Part shown: positions 29,687 through 37,169 of the stretch, in pieces
How the letters are laid out: each line of letters begins with the position of its first letter
Position numbering within the stretch: the first letter of the stretch is position 1
Source: a virus
Length of the DNA stretch: 40,517 nucleotides
Reading direction: 5' to 3' (one strand)
IMG/VR virus record: IMGVR_UViG_3300037010_000866
Coordinates: 1-40,517 of that record
The notes under the pieces: model-generated
Database searches by the model: none
The model's input: the letters and a program-made list of their open reading frames with translations, nothing else
What the model was told of the DNA's origin: nothing
Program-made: the position numbers and the translations under genes

Positions 29687-29694
29687 TATTTATA
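29687..29694 (-). promoter_or_regulatory. Late-type box TATAAATA
   Basis: Exact T4 late core, 24 nt before ATG 29662. It lies at the end of the 29690-30202 coding region. Confidence 0.4.
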
Positions 29695-30202
29695 TATCTG
29701 TTTTGCAAAGTGCGTTAAATTCAGTTAGATGAGCATTAAACCCTTTAAGATCGAACATCGTTGTGCGTCGAATAGAATTTGTATCCAACCATGTAAACCC
29801 TATAAGCTTATTCGTTTTTAACATCTGCACTAACATTTTTGATTCGGGTGCCGACCTTATCAGTAGTGGCCCATCCTGTTCCCATTGTATGAATTGTTTT
29901 GCAGTGAACTCTGTCTTTTCGGTCCGCATTTCTAAATACTGTGGCGAATTACCTTTCATCGTATCCCAAAATATAGCTACACTGGCGGGAGAAGATGATT
30001 TTGCAGTGCAAACTAGACGCAGGCTAGTAATCATCCTCTCTGCTTTAACACCTATCTGTGTGCCTACTGCACCTGTATGATAAATGTAACCCGAAACAGT
30101 CTTGTCTTTAGCAAGAACTTCGGTAATATTCCAATCTGCATTTTCAGCAAGAGCAGGTAACCCGATACACATAATAGCAAGGCCGAGAAATATATTTTTC
30201 AT
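29690..30202 (-). CDS. Secreted hypothetical protein, 170 aa
   Basis: Signal peptide MKNIFLGLAIMCIGLPALA cut before ENAD. The mature part is beta-rich: SGYIYHTGAVGTQIGVKAER and SLRLVCTAKSSSPASVAIFW. Layout like 25420-25905. Probably periplasmic; function unknown. AAAGGA before ATG 30202; promoter 30229-30257. Confidence 0.65.
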   Translation of the reverse strand: MKNIFLGLAIMCIGLPALAENADWNITEVLAKDKTVSGYIYHTGAVGTQIGVKAERMITSLRLVCTAKSSSPASVAIFWDTMKGNSPQYLEMRTEKTEFTAKQFIQWEQDGPLLIRSAPESKMLVQMLKTNKLIGFTWLDTNSIRRTTMFDLKGFNAHLTEFNALCKTDI

Positions 30203-30228
30203 TACAATATCCTTTGATGTTATGTCTA

Positions 30229-30257
30229 GTATAAGCTATAATTATAATAGTAGTCAA
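30229..30257 (-). promoter_or_regulatory. Sigma-70 promoter
   Basis: TTGACT-17-TATACT for 29690-30202. Divergent from the plus-strand gene at 30297. Confidence 0.75.
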
Positions 30258-30265
30258 CAGAAGTG

Positions 30266-30273
30266 ACTAAATA
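30266..30273 (+). promoter_or_regulatory. Late-type box, CTAAATA
   Basis: ACTAAATA, a partial late core, 23 nt before the plus-strand gene at 30297. Confidence 0.3.
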
Positions 30274-30296
30274 ACAGTATATTTAATAGGTATTGA

Positions 30297-31367
30297 ATGA
30301 GACAAAGCACATACGTACTATATGATAAACAGAACGAAGTCGTTTCTGATCATCTATGTAATCAGATATTGATTGAAAAAAAGATATATTCGGAAAATTC
30401 CGAACTTACTGTAGATATATTAAAACAGATTACGGATGATTGCACATCGGAATATTTCTACGTTATTAAAACTGATGTAGACATAATTTTTAATACATTC
30501 GACTTTACATATACTCCAGCAGTATGGGACAAGGATTATGTCCATATATGGAATAACGATAGTACCGTTCGATTATATAATACACAGAATATAAGAGATA
30601 ATTTAACAGCTTATACTGATGTAGAATTTTTAAATGGTAAAGTTAGTCTAAAACAATACACTGACAGACTTTATTCATACCCAATGTTTGCTGTGGTATT
30701 TTTAAGTTATGACGAAGAAGGTGCTGATGCCAATTATGAAAAACTAAGGGCAAAGATTCCTAGGATACAACGTGTGCATAATGTGAAAGGTATATTTGAA
30801 GCTCATATGGCTGCTGCACAGTATGCCAAACAAAGTAACTCATCGATGTTTTATGTTGTCGACGCAGATGCAGATATATTACCGACATTCGATTTTAATT
30901 ATAGACCACATTCTTTAGACCTACAATCTGTTATTGTATGGCATTCACGTAATCCTGTGAACGGATTAGAATATGGATATGGTGGTGTAAAGTTATTTCC
31001 TACTGATCTATTACTGAACTACAAAGGTTCGCCGATAGACTTCACAACATCAGTATCTAACAGTTTTAAAGTAATAAATGAAGTTAGCAATATTACACGA
31101 TTTAATACCGATCCATATTCCGCTTGGCGCAGTGGGTTCAGGGAATGTGTTAAACTTGCTTCTAAACTGATTCCAAATCAAGATAATACTGAAACCGAAC
31201 ATAGGTTAAATGCTTGGTGTACCTTAGGTGCTGAAACTTTATTTGGTGATTTTGCAGTGATGGGCGCAATTGAAGGCGCAGAATTTGGTAAGCTATACAT
31301 TAATCAATCCGAAATGCTCGGATTGATTAATGACTTCGATTGGTTAGAACAACGGTTTAGTTCTTAA
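30297..31367 (+). CDS. Glycosyltransferase-like protein with internal duplication, 356 aa
   Basis: Two similar halves. The second holds MFYVVDADADILPTFDFNY with a DxD (DADAD) typical of GT-A glycosyltransferases, then a conserved WHSRNPVNGLEYGYGGVKLF. The first holds FYVIKTDVDIIFNTFDFTY, the matching segment with its first DxD residue replaced by Lys-Thr-Asp. So one half is probably catalytic, the other a degenerate copy. Related to large phage glycosyltransferase-like proteins; the target (DNA, virion or host glycan) is unknown. Only clearly long plus-strand gene in the window. Confidence 0.5.
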   Translation: MRQSTYVLYDKQNEVVSDHLCNQILIEKKIYSENSELTVDILKQITDDCTSEYFYVIKTDVDIIFNTFDFTYTPAVWDKDYVHIWNNDSTVRLYNTQNIRDNLTAYTDVEFLNGKVSLKQYTDRLYSYPMFAVVFLSYDEEGADANYEKLRAKIPRIQRVHNVKGIFEAHMAAAQYAKQSNSSMFYVVDADADILPTFDFNYRPHSLDLQSVIVWHSRNPVNGLEYGYGGVKLFPTDLLLNYKGSPIDFTTSVSNSFKVINEVSNITRFNTDPYSAWRSGFRECVKLASKLIPNQDNTETEHRLNAWCTLGAETLFGDFAVMGAIEGAEFGKLYINQSEMLGLINDFDWLEQRFSS

Positions 31368-31699
31368 CAGTGTTTGCCGAGATATTTCTCAACTAAACTA
31401 TTAATATCCTTTTCCAATTTATCCGTATTTATAAATATGCGAACATCTCGCATTTTTTTAAATGAATCTTCCATAGTTTCCCATGTAGCATTCTTATTTA
31501 CTGGAATAGGATGCGTTAACTCGTTCCCCTTTAGTTCGACAACATTGCCATCATAATATTGAACAAGTATCTGCTCTACATACTTTGAAGGAATCTCTTT
31601 AGCATCAATTTCTTTAACTATGCGATCAAATACAGACGGTTTGCTGATACGAGAAATGGCGTTATCTATATTGAAACTTGTTGTGGCTTTCTTTGACAT
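31364..31699 (-). CDS. Conserved T4-type phage protein, 111 aa
   Basis: FNIDNAISRISKPSVFDRIV, then EIPSKYVEQILVQYYDGNVV and HPIPVNKNATWETMEDSFKK. Resembles a protein kept among T4-like phages of aquatic bacteria, of unknown role. ATG 31699 with AGGAG 9 nt upstream, behind TATAAATA (31726). It overlaps the end of the plus-strand gene by 4 bp. Confidence 0.65.
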   Translation of the reverse strand: MSKKATTSFNIDNAISRISKPSVFDRIVKEIDAKEIPSKYVEQILVQYYDGNVVELKGNELTHPIPVNKNATWETMEDSFKKMRDVRIFINTDKLEKDINSLVEKYLGKHC

Positions 31700-31725
31700 G
31701 TTACTCATCTCCTAGTCCTCTTATA

Positions 31726-31733
31726 TATTTATA
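31726..31733 (-). promoter_or_regulatory. Late-type box TATAAATA
   Basis: Exact late core 26 nt before the 31364-31699 gene. Confidence 0.4.
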
Positions 31734-31773
31734 CGAAAGAAGGCAGTTAAAAACCGCCCGCTTTATGAGTGAG

Positions 31774-32520
31774 TTACTTAGGAACTGCTCTTACTGCATC
31801 ACGTTTAAGCTTGGCTGCAACTTTATTATCTAGCAGAGTTTCTTTCTTCTCTACTCTTACTTCGGCTGCTTTTGCCCGATCTCTTTCTCTACGTTTAATC
31901 TTACGATCTTCGAGCGCGAGTGCTTTTGCATCTTCTTGCAATGCTGGGCGACCACGACCTGGTCGGGATTCTGGATACAATGCATATGCTTCTTCGCGTT
32001 TTGCTGCTGCATCTTTTTCCAATAGCTCTGCTTGTAGGATAAGTCCTTTAGCAGTAGCAGACGGGTCTGGCATAATTGATGAAAGTGCATTAGCAATTGC
32101 ATCAGTAGTAGCTACCGGTTGAACAACTGCTTCCTGTTGTTTCTTCATATACTCGTCTACCTTCTTATCAATTGTAGCATTGATAAGAGCTAAAGGAACT
32201 ACATGACCCGGAAGCGGAAGCATAGAGATGTTAGTTACAAGTTCTTTTCGAAGATATCCACGCTGATGAAGTGCTGTAAGGCAATTCTGTCCGTCAGGGA
32301 AAGTCCTGCGATTTAATACTTCGAAGAAATCATTAGTTTCCTTTGCTTCTTTGGAATTTAATGTTTGCTGAAGATAATCGTGATAGCTATCCGGTAATCT
32401 TTCTGTTTCGACGATTAAGCAATTAGCTTCATCGTTTGGTAATTTTCTAAATACAACTGCAACACGAACTCCTGTGTTTATAAGTTGTCCAACATGTTTT
32501 CGAAGGTTTTCGACTGACAT
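31774..32520 (-). CDS. Conserved phage DNA-binding-type protein, 248 aa
   Basis: N-terminus MSVENLRKHVGQLINTGVRV then AVVFRKLPNDEANCLIVETE, FEVLNRRTFPDGQNCLTALH and PLPGHVVPLALINATIDKKV. This layout resembles a conserved protein of T4-like aquatic phages, of unknown role. The C-terminal third is very basic with PGRGRPALQED, an AT-hook-like motif (as in 10341-10763), and a charged helix. A hairpin covers the region before its ribosome binding site. Confidence 0.65.
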   Translation of the reverse strand: MSVENLRKHVGQLINTGVRVAVVFRKLPNDEANCLIVETERLPDSYHDYLQQTLNSKEAKETNDFFEVLNRRTFPDGQNCLTALHQRGYLRKELVTNISMLPLPGHVVPLALINATIDKKVDEYMKKQQEAVVQPVATTDAIANALSSIMPDPSATAKGLILQAELLEKDAAAKREEAYALYPESRPGRGRPALQEDAKALALEDRKIKRRERDRAKAAEVRVEKKETLLDNKVAAKLKRDAVRAVPK

Positions 32521-32534
32521 ATTATTTCTCCTTT

Positions 32535-32552
32535 AAAGGGGTTTCCCCCTTT
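32535..32552 (-). other. Hairpin just before a ribosome binding site
   Basis: AAAGGGG-GAAA-CCCCTTT stem with GNRA-like loop, directly followed by AAAGGAG of the 31774-32520 gene. It may hold the ribosome binding site or be an RNA-processing site; no T-tract follows. Confidence 0.5.
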
Positions 32553-32554
32553 GA

Positions 32555-32854
32555 TTATACTGTTGTTGTTTCTGCGGCCGCTTCTGTTGCTGTTTCATCT
32601 TTCTTTTGAGTCGATTCAACGTAAGCCAAGAAGCCTGATAACTTATTGAATACATCACCGACTTGTGATAACTCGCCTGCCTGGAATGCGCCACGACGTG
32701 ATGCCAAATCGACTACACGAGCCAATAACTGTAGGTCAGCAATAGTAAGCTGAACTGGTTCGATTGATGTAGTAGGAGCCGCTGCTTCAGTGACTGGAAC
32801 TTCTACCACTTCGGGTGTTGCTGCTGCTACTGCTTTCTTTTGTGCTTTTGCCAT
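32555..32854 (-). CDS. Conserved phage protein, 99 aa
   Basis: Start at ATG 32854 (MAKAQKKAVAA), Ala-rich N-terminus, then VQLTIADLQLLARVVDLASR and VGDVFNKLSGFLAYV, a helical region shared with T4-like aquatic phage proteins. Transcribed with 31774-32520. Function unknown. Confidence 0.65.
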   Translation of the reverse strand: MAKAQKKAVAAATPEVVEVPVTEAAAPTTSIEPVQLTIADLQLLARVVDLASRRGAFQAGELSQVGDVFNKLSGFLAYVESTQKKDETATEAAAETTTV

Positions 32855-32983
32855 TGTAATTCTCCGGTAATTAAATTGTGTGAACAGTGATTCTGTACGC
32901 ATATATTTACCGATGACGATTAGGATCAGCCCATCTTCGTGGTAGAAATTGGGTATTTTTTAAACGGAATATGAAGAAATCAA

Positions 32984-33014
32984 CAAAAAAGACATCTTTT
33001 GGATGTCTTTTTGT
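32984..33014. terminator. Terminator, usable on both strands
   Basis: Stem GACATC/GATGTC extended by A and T runs, with TTTTTTGTT on the minus strand after the HNH gene (33024-33611) and TTTTTGTT on the plus side. Confidence 0.75.
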
Positions 33015-33023
33015 TGTTACTGC

Positions 33024-33611
33024 TTAAGAAGCATAGCCTTTGGGTTGTGGTATGACCTTTACCAATTCATCCGGCCATCCGATATAATCCTTCCAAGCTT
33101 CGTCACGGATATGTATCGGCAACGTCTTTCTCTTAGCTAAAATTTCATAGTAAGATGGCTTGTGTGGTTTCTTCTTAGGCACAATAGACTTGTCAGCACC
33201 TTTCTCACTATTACAATCCTGACAAGAGGTACATACATTCAGCCAATTAGTTTTACCACCGTGGGACCGGGGAATTACATGGTCAAGAGTTAAAGCAGCA
33301 AGTTTTACCTTACCATTCAATTCCTTACATTTCCAAGTTGACTGGAGTTGACAAGTAAAATCGTCACGAAGGTAAACATTATTGCGACTGTATTTTAATG
33401 TCTTGTTCCACTTAGCTTGTTTAGCCATGATAATTATTGACGGTACCTTAATTTCTAGATACTGCGATCTAATCGACCAGTCGTCATAATCTTTAAGGAC
33501 AATTGCTTTACTTAGAAAGACTAGACGCATTGCCACTTGCCAAGAAACTATTGACAATGGGATATGCGAAAGTGGTTGGCCATCTGCATTTAATAATAAA
33601 ACGTCGGACAT
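33024..33611 (-). CDS. HNH endonuclease, 195 aa
   Basis: N-terminus MSDVLLLNADGQPLSHIPLS and WQVAMRLVFLSKAIV, then a zinc-bound HNH core: LTLDHVIPRSHGGKTNWLNV with CTSCQDCNSEKGA. The layout matches a common cyanobacterial/phage HNH family. DH, N and the CxxC plus C of the zinc site are visible. ATG 33611, terminator 32984-33014 after the gene. Confidence 0.8.
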   Translation of the reverse strand: MSDVLLLNADGQPLSHIPLSIVSWQVAMRLVFLSKAIVLKDYDDWSIRSQYLEIKVPSIIIMAKQAKWNKTLKYSRNNVYLRDDFTCQLQSTWKCKELNGKVKLAALTLDHVIPRSHGGKTNWLNVCTSCQDCNSEKGADKSIVPKKKPHKPSYYEILAKRKTLPIHIRDEAWKDYIGWPDELVKVIPQPKGYAS

Positions 33612-33625
33612 TTTGTAGTACCTTA

Positions 33626-33633
33626 GATAAATA
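33626..33633 (+). promoter_or_regulatory. Late-type box GATAAATA
   Basis: GATAAATA 28 nt before the plus-strand HNH gene at 33662. Confidence 0.35.
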
Positions 33634-33661
33634 ACTATTACATATAGTTAGGGAATTTATT

Positions 33662-34357
33662 ATGTATTTATGCAACAAATATACTACTTGGTATAACAAC
33701 ATTATAGCAACCGCAATTGCAAGAGTCAACCACATCGGGTATTTTGAAAAACATCACATTATACCGAAGTCATTAGGTGGCACAAATGACCCGATTAATA
33801 TAGTTAAACTAACTGCCAAAGAGCACTTCGTTTGTCACATGCTTCTTCCACGAATGACTATAGGAGACCATAGGTCTAAAATGATCAAAGCGGCTTGGAT
33901 GATTGCAACTATGGGTAATAAAAATCAGAAAAGAGTTAAGGTAAAATCACGTGCATATTGCGCACTTAAAAGGCAATGGATTGAACACGGAAACTTAAAT
34001 AAGCCTAAATCCGAAGAACATAAAAATAATATGCGAAAACCTAAATCTGAAGAACATAAACAAAAGATTTCTATAGCGCGGACCGGGGTATCTACGGGTC
34101 CGCGCTCAGATTATCAGAAACAGATTGTTGGTGCAATTTGGAAAGGTAAGACCATGGCTAAAGCAGGCTGTATATATTGTAAAAATGAAACTTCTTTGAT
34201 GAATTTAACAAAGTGGCACGGAGTAAAATGTAAATCACATCCAGATTTTGTAGATAGAATTACCACTAAACAAGAATGTATTTATTGTAAGAAACTTGTA
34301 GACATTGCTAATCATACGCAGTGGCATGGCGATAAATGTAAACTAAAGTCTACCTGA
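33662..34357 (+). CDS. HNH homing endonuclease with two zinc fingers, 231 aa
   Basis: MYLCNKYTTWYNNII then EKHHIIPKSLGGTNDPINIV, the same HNH core as 12947. NUMOD3-like KPKSEEHK repeats follow. The C-terminal half carries two CxxC...H...C fingers: CIYCKNETSLMNLTKWHG and CIYCKKLVDIANHTQWHG. The related nuclease at 12947 lacks the fingers, so they were gained or lost. The last 8 bp overlap the next gene. Confidence 0.85.
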   Translation: MYLCNKYTTWYNNIIATAIARVNHIGYFEKHHIIPKSLGGTNDPINIVKLTAKEHFVCHMLLPRMTIGDHRSKMIKAAWMIATMGNKNQKRVKVKSRAYCALKRQWIEHGNLNKPKSEEHKNNMRKPKSEEHKQKISIARTGVSTGPRSDYQKQIVGAIWKGKTMAKAGCIYCKNETSLMNLTKWHGVKCKSHPDFVDRITTKQECIYCKKLVDIANHTQWHGDKCKLKST

Positions 34358-34610
34358 CTATTTCTAGATATGATTGAAATTCTTGCGGGACGCCTTTGAG
34401 GCAAATTGCTAAAGCATCCTCGCGATGATCGAAATCTACTCGAAATGTTTCATGCATTGGCACAATACCCGATTGTTCATCTCGCTCGACTTTGTATTTA
34501 ACTTCATTATTACACGACTCGTCTACCCAGTCTTTAAAAAAGATTTCTAGTAGTAATCGCTTATCTGTTGTAACACTGTTTTTGATTTTAAAAAATAAAG
34601 AGTTTGACAT
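34350..34610 (-). CDS. Small hypothetical protein, 86 aa
   Basis: MSNSLFFKIKNSVTTDKRLL and FRVDFDHREDALAICLKGVP, the latter like the small-paralog group. ATG 34610, 21 nt after GATAAATA (34632). Overlaps the HNH gene end by 8 bp. Confidence 0.6.
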   Translation of the reverse strand: MSNSLFFKIKNSVTTDKRLLLEIFFKDWVDESCNNEVKYKVERDEQSGIVPMHETFRVDFDHREDALAICLKGVPQEFQSYLEIVR

Positions 34611-34631
34611 CAATATACCTTATATTGATGT

Positions 34632-34639
34632 TATTTATC
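34632..34639 (-). promoter_or_regulatory. Late-type box GATAAATA
   Basis: GATAAATA 22 nt before ATG 34610. Confidence 0.35.
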
Positions 34640-34645
34640 CTTTAT

Positions 34646-34924
34646 TTAATCAAGAAACATCAACTTTAGGTTTATTGCTGAAACAGCCGCTCTAGCATCT
34701 GCTATATACAAATCGCGCTGTCGTTTATCCTGCGCTGTAATACCCGCCCAGATAGTTTCGAAAACTTCGATAAATGTATTTTCTAACGTTGACTTTGCTT
34801 CGGCACTTATTCCGGGTGATGCCCCCATTGTTTCTCGTAAATCACTGAGTATTCGTTCCTTGGCGACAGATTTGGCGATTTCTTCTATAAAATCATCATT
34901 AGTCGGCAACATGTAAGTGTTCAT
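34646..34924 (-). CDS. Hypothetical protein, 92 aa
   Basis: Helical: PTNDDFIEEIAKSVAKERI, then GISAEAKSTLENTFIEVFET and KRQRDLYIADARAAVSAI. ATG 34924 with AAGGA upstream. Downstream of the inverted repeat at 34964-34998. No family recognised. Confidence 0.65.
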   Translation of the reverse strand: MNTYMLPTNDDFIEEIAKSVAKERILSDLRETMGASPGISAEAKSTLENTFIEVFETIWAGITAQDKRQRDLYIADARAAVSAINLKLMFLD

Positions 34925-34963
34925 TAAAGTCCTTGTTATGTGTTGTTAAGATTCGTTACTAAC

Positions 34964-34998
34964 CTTGTAGATTCGCAGGAAATAGACGAATCTACAAG
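34964..34998. repeat. Perfect 12-bp inverted repeat
   Basis: CTTGTAGATTCG / CGAATCTACAAG with an 11-nt loop. It lies between the VWA operon and 34646-34924. No T-tract, so it is not a usual terminator; a protein-binding or RNA-processing site are options. Confidence 0.65.
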
Positions 34999-35000
34999 TG

Positions 35001-35090
35001 TTATCTAGTTTGTTGTTTGCAAGGTAAGCCTGACACATCGGGCAACCCAAATACAGCTACAATCATTGTTGCAAGTAGTATATGTTTTAT
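35001..35090 (-). CDS. Possible signal-peptide-like peptide with ATA start
   Basis: A frame from ATA 35090 (or ATG 35066) reads xKHILLATMIVAVFGLPD then SGLPCKQQTR. It has the shape of a secreted or lipoprotein precursor. ATA is not a normal start codon, so it may be a broken gene (ATG to ATA). Confidence 0.25.
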   Translation of the reverse strand: MKHILLATMIVAVFGLPDVSGLPCKQQTR

Positions 35091-35091
35091 A

Positions 35092-36279
35092 TTATCTCTT
35101 ACTAGGCGCTTCGTACCATGCTGTCATACCAAACGGTGCAACCAATCGATGACTTGGGTCGCCGTGGATAAGGAACAGTGTGTCTACCCAATTTTCATCA
35201 CCCCAGCTACCGCATGGATAACCATCTGTCATCATGATAAAACGTTCTGGTTGGATATCGTTTTCCTTCATGTAAGTCCAATTACACATGAAATCAGTAC
35301 CGCCACCGCCCTTGATATCGTATGTATCGATTTCGTCAATGTTATCTGGCGTGAACATTACTTCGTTATACACGCGGGTGTCAAAGCACCAAACACGCAG
35401 TTTGAAATCTTGGAATTGTTCCATGATGCCTTTAACTTCACTAAGCAAGTCGCGCAACATCTCTTCGCCCATAGAACCGGAACAGTCGATTGATACAGCA
35501 GCTTCAACACGAACATCTTCTTTCATACCTGGCAAATAAATTCCGCTAGCCTGACTCTTACGTGAACAACGGCTCCATGTAAAGTCATTCTTAATCATTG
35601 ACTGGATTTTCATATTAAGAATTTCGCGCCAATCCATCTGTGGCTCAACCAAATCCTTTAACATGCGTTTGACACCACCCGGTGTATTTCCTGCGCCAGC
35701 GGCCTTTGCAGCTTGCATTACTGCTGAACGAATTTCATCGCCCAAAACTCTGCGCTGCTCTTCTGTCATCGGCTCACCCTTGCCATCGCCTGGTTCCAAA
35801 TGCACATCGAACTCCGGCCAATTGCTGTTTGGATCTTTTAATAACAACTCGTAAACTTCTTCAGCAAACATGCCTTTATATTTGTCATCAAAGCATGCCT
35901 GTACACCAGAAGTCTTTGGATCTGGAAGCTTGCCGATGTTGTGTTCGTGTAATTCGTAATTGATAACATAGTCTGCCGCAGCATTCCACATTTTAGGTTT
36001 GCGACTTCCGCGACGACTCATGTGGTCATATACGCAGTGTTCAACTTCGTGTGCAACTAAGAAGATACATTCAGCTTTACTAAGCTTACTAATAAAATTC
36101 CTGTTGTAATAGAAATAGCGACCGTCTGTTGCAGCGGTTGGGCACCAGTCATCGTCTGTTGCATCTTTAAGAATCAAACGAGTTGCTAATGTTCCCCAAA
36201 ACGGTTGTTGCAAGAGCAAAGAGATCCGTGCCCGTGTAAGTTGTTCTAAGACTGCTTCTTTACTGTTATCAATTGCCAT
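35092..36279 (-). CDS. Metallopeptidase-like plus VWA domain protein (DUF2201 type), 395 aa
   Basis: N-terminal zinc-peptidase-like signature HEVEH (H77ExxH81), followed by NAAADYVINYEL as expected in this family. C-terminal VWA domain with a MIDAS motif D265-C-S-G-S269 and a later TDG (MMTDGYP). This is the partner type that co-occurs with MoxR AAA+ ATPases; the ATPase at 39349 is 3 kb upstream on the same strand. The two would act as a chaperone or protein-remodelling pair. Starts at ATG 36279, own promoter. Confidence 0.8.
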   Translation of the reverse strand: MAIDNSKEAVLEQLTRARISLLLQQPFWGTLATRLILKDATDDDWCPTAATDGRYFYYNRNFISKLSKAECIFLVAHEVEHCVYDHMSRRGSRKPKMWNAAADYVINYELHEHNIGKLPDPKTSGVQACFDDKYKGMFAEEVYELLLKDPNSNWPEFDVHLEPGDGKGEPMTEEQRRVLGDEIRSAVMQAAKAAGAGNTPGGVKRMLKDLVEPQMDWREILNMKIQSMIKNDFTWSRCSRKSQASGIYLPGMKEDVRVEAAVSIDCSGSMGEEMLRDLLSEVKGIMEQFQDFKLRVWCFDTRVYNEVMFTPDNIDEIDTYDIKGGGGTDFMCNWTYMKENDIQPERFIMMTDGYPCGSWGDENWVDTLFLIHGDPSHRLVAPFGMTAWYEAPSKR

Positions 36280-36304
36280 GTCAAGCTCCTTGTGTGTTGT
36301 CTGT

Positions 36305-36333
36305 ATTATATAACGTCACTGCTATTTTGTCTA
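36305..36333 (-). promoter_or_regulatory. Sigma-70 promoter
   Basis: TAGACA-17-TATAAT for the VWA gene. Confidence 0.7.
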
Positions 36334-36341
36334 TAGGAAAA

Positions 36342-36539
36342 CTATCCCCATGCACCTGGAACATCAACATTCCTGAATAATGCCTGTACATAACGAACTA
36401 TAATCGAATTACCTACTAATACACTTGTGACTACTAAGTCGCCATGTAATGTCCATCCTTGTTGCAAATGTGCTGTCACATCATCGATTACAGTTTTTTT
36501 GGTGTGCCCATCTATAATGTAATATTCTGGTACTATCAT
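36342..36539 (-). CDS. Small DUF1737-like protein, 65 aa
   Basis: EYYIIDGHTKKTVIDDVTAH then LQQGWTLHGDL and a strand ending in YVQALFRN. LQQGWxLxG and the -QAL end are typical of DUF1737-type proteins, often found in phages. Downstream of SmpB with an 10-nt gap. Function unknown. Confidence 0.55.
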   Translation of the reverse strand: MIVPEYYIIDGHTKKTVIDDVTAHLQQGWTLHGDLVVTSVLVGNSIIVRYVQALFRNVDVPGAWG

Positions 36540-36549
36540 TTTATTACCC

Positions 36550-36993
36550 CTATCGTTGTTTCATTATTTTTTGTTGCTCACGCTGCCAATCCCGATCCTT
36601 CTCAGACTCACGCTTGTCATGCTGTTTTTTGCCTTTTGCGAGCCCTATTTGACACTTTATACGACCATTTACATAGTGTAAGTTAAGCGGCACTAAGGCA
36701 TAGCCTGCTCTTTCGACCTTGCCAATCAACTTTTTAATCTCAGCAGCATGTAGCAATAATTTACGTGTGCGTGTCGGAGTTGTCGTAACATGAGTGGAGG
36801 TAGTTGATAGAGCGGTAATATGTGCGCCAAATAGAAAGATTTCGCCACCCTTGATAATTACATAGGCTTCCTTGATCTGTGCATTACCCGCACGGATCGC
36901 CTTCACTTCCCACCCCTCTAACATCACCCCAGCTTCATACTGCTCTTCTATGAAGTAGTCGTGGAAGGCTTTTCTGTTATCTGTAATACTCAT
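36550..36993 (-). CDS. smpB: SmpB, SsrA-binding protein, 147 aa
   Basis: N-terminal [20 protein letters not shown] and [19 protein letters not shown], then [56 protein letters not shown] and the tail [13 protein letters not shown] plus a charged C-terminal helix. Each block matches bacterial SmpB, which carries tmRNA onto stalled ribosomes, with the length a little short of the usual 155-160. All functional blocks are present, so it may be active. No tmRNA was seen in this window, so it may use the host's or one elsewhere. Confidence 0.9.
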   Translation of the reverse strand: MSITDNRKAFHDYFIEEQYEAGVMLEGWEVKAIRAGNAQIKEAYVIIKGGEIFLFGAHITALSTTSTHVTTTPTRTRKLLLHAAEIKKLIGKVERAGYALVPLNLHYVNGRIKCQIGLAKGKKQHDKRESEKDRDWQREQQKIMKQR

Positions 36994-37169
36994 TTTATTA
37001 CCTTAAAATTTTCCATTATAAATTCTTCACTTACTAATTTTCCCACTTTCATATCTTCTGTATTATTTATGAAGTAGTACTGGATTTCGTGTTGTATGTA
37101 ACCTTGTCCGACCTTAACTATAACCGACGGGTGTTTAATCGATGTTAGCAGCGTATTGTATTTCAGCAC
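36990..37169 (-). CDS. Small hypothetical protein, 59 aa
   Basis: GTG 37169 inside the end of 37135-37551, ATGA overlap with SmpB at the end. [20 protein letters not shown], then [20 protein letters not shown] and [19 protein letters not shown]: a beta-rich start and a helical end. Just below common length cutoffs. Coupling to SmpB suggests co-expression. Confidence 0.55.
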   Translation of the reverse strand: MLKYNTLLTSIKHPSVIVKVGQGYIQHEIQYYFINNTEDMKVGKLVSEEFIMENFKVIK

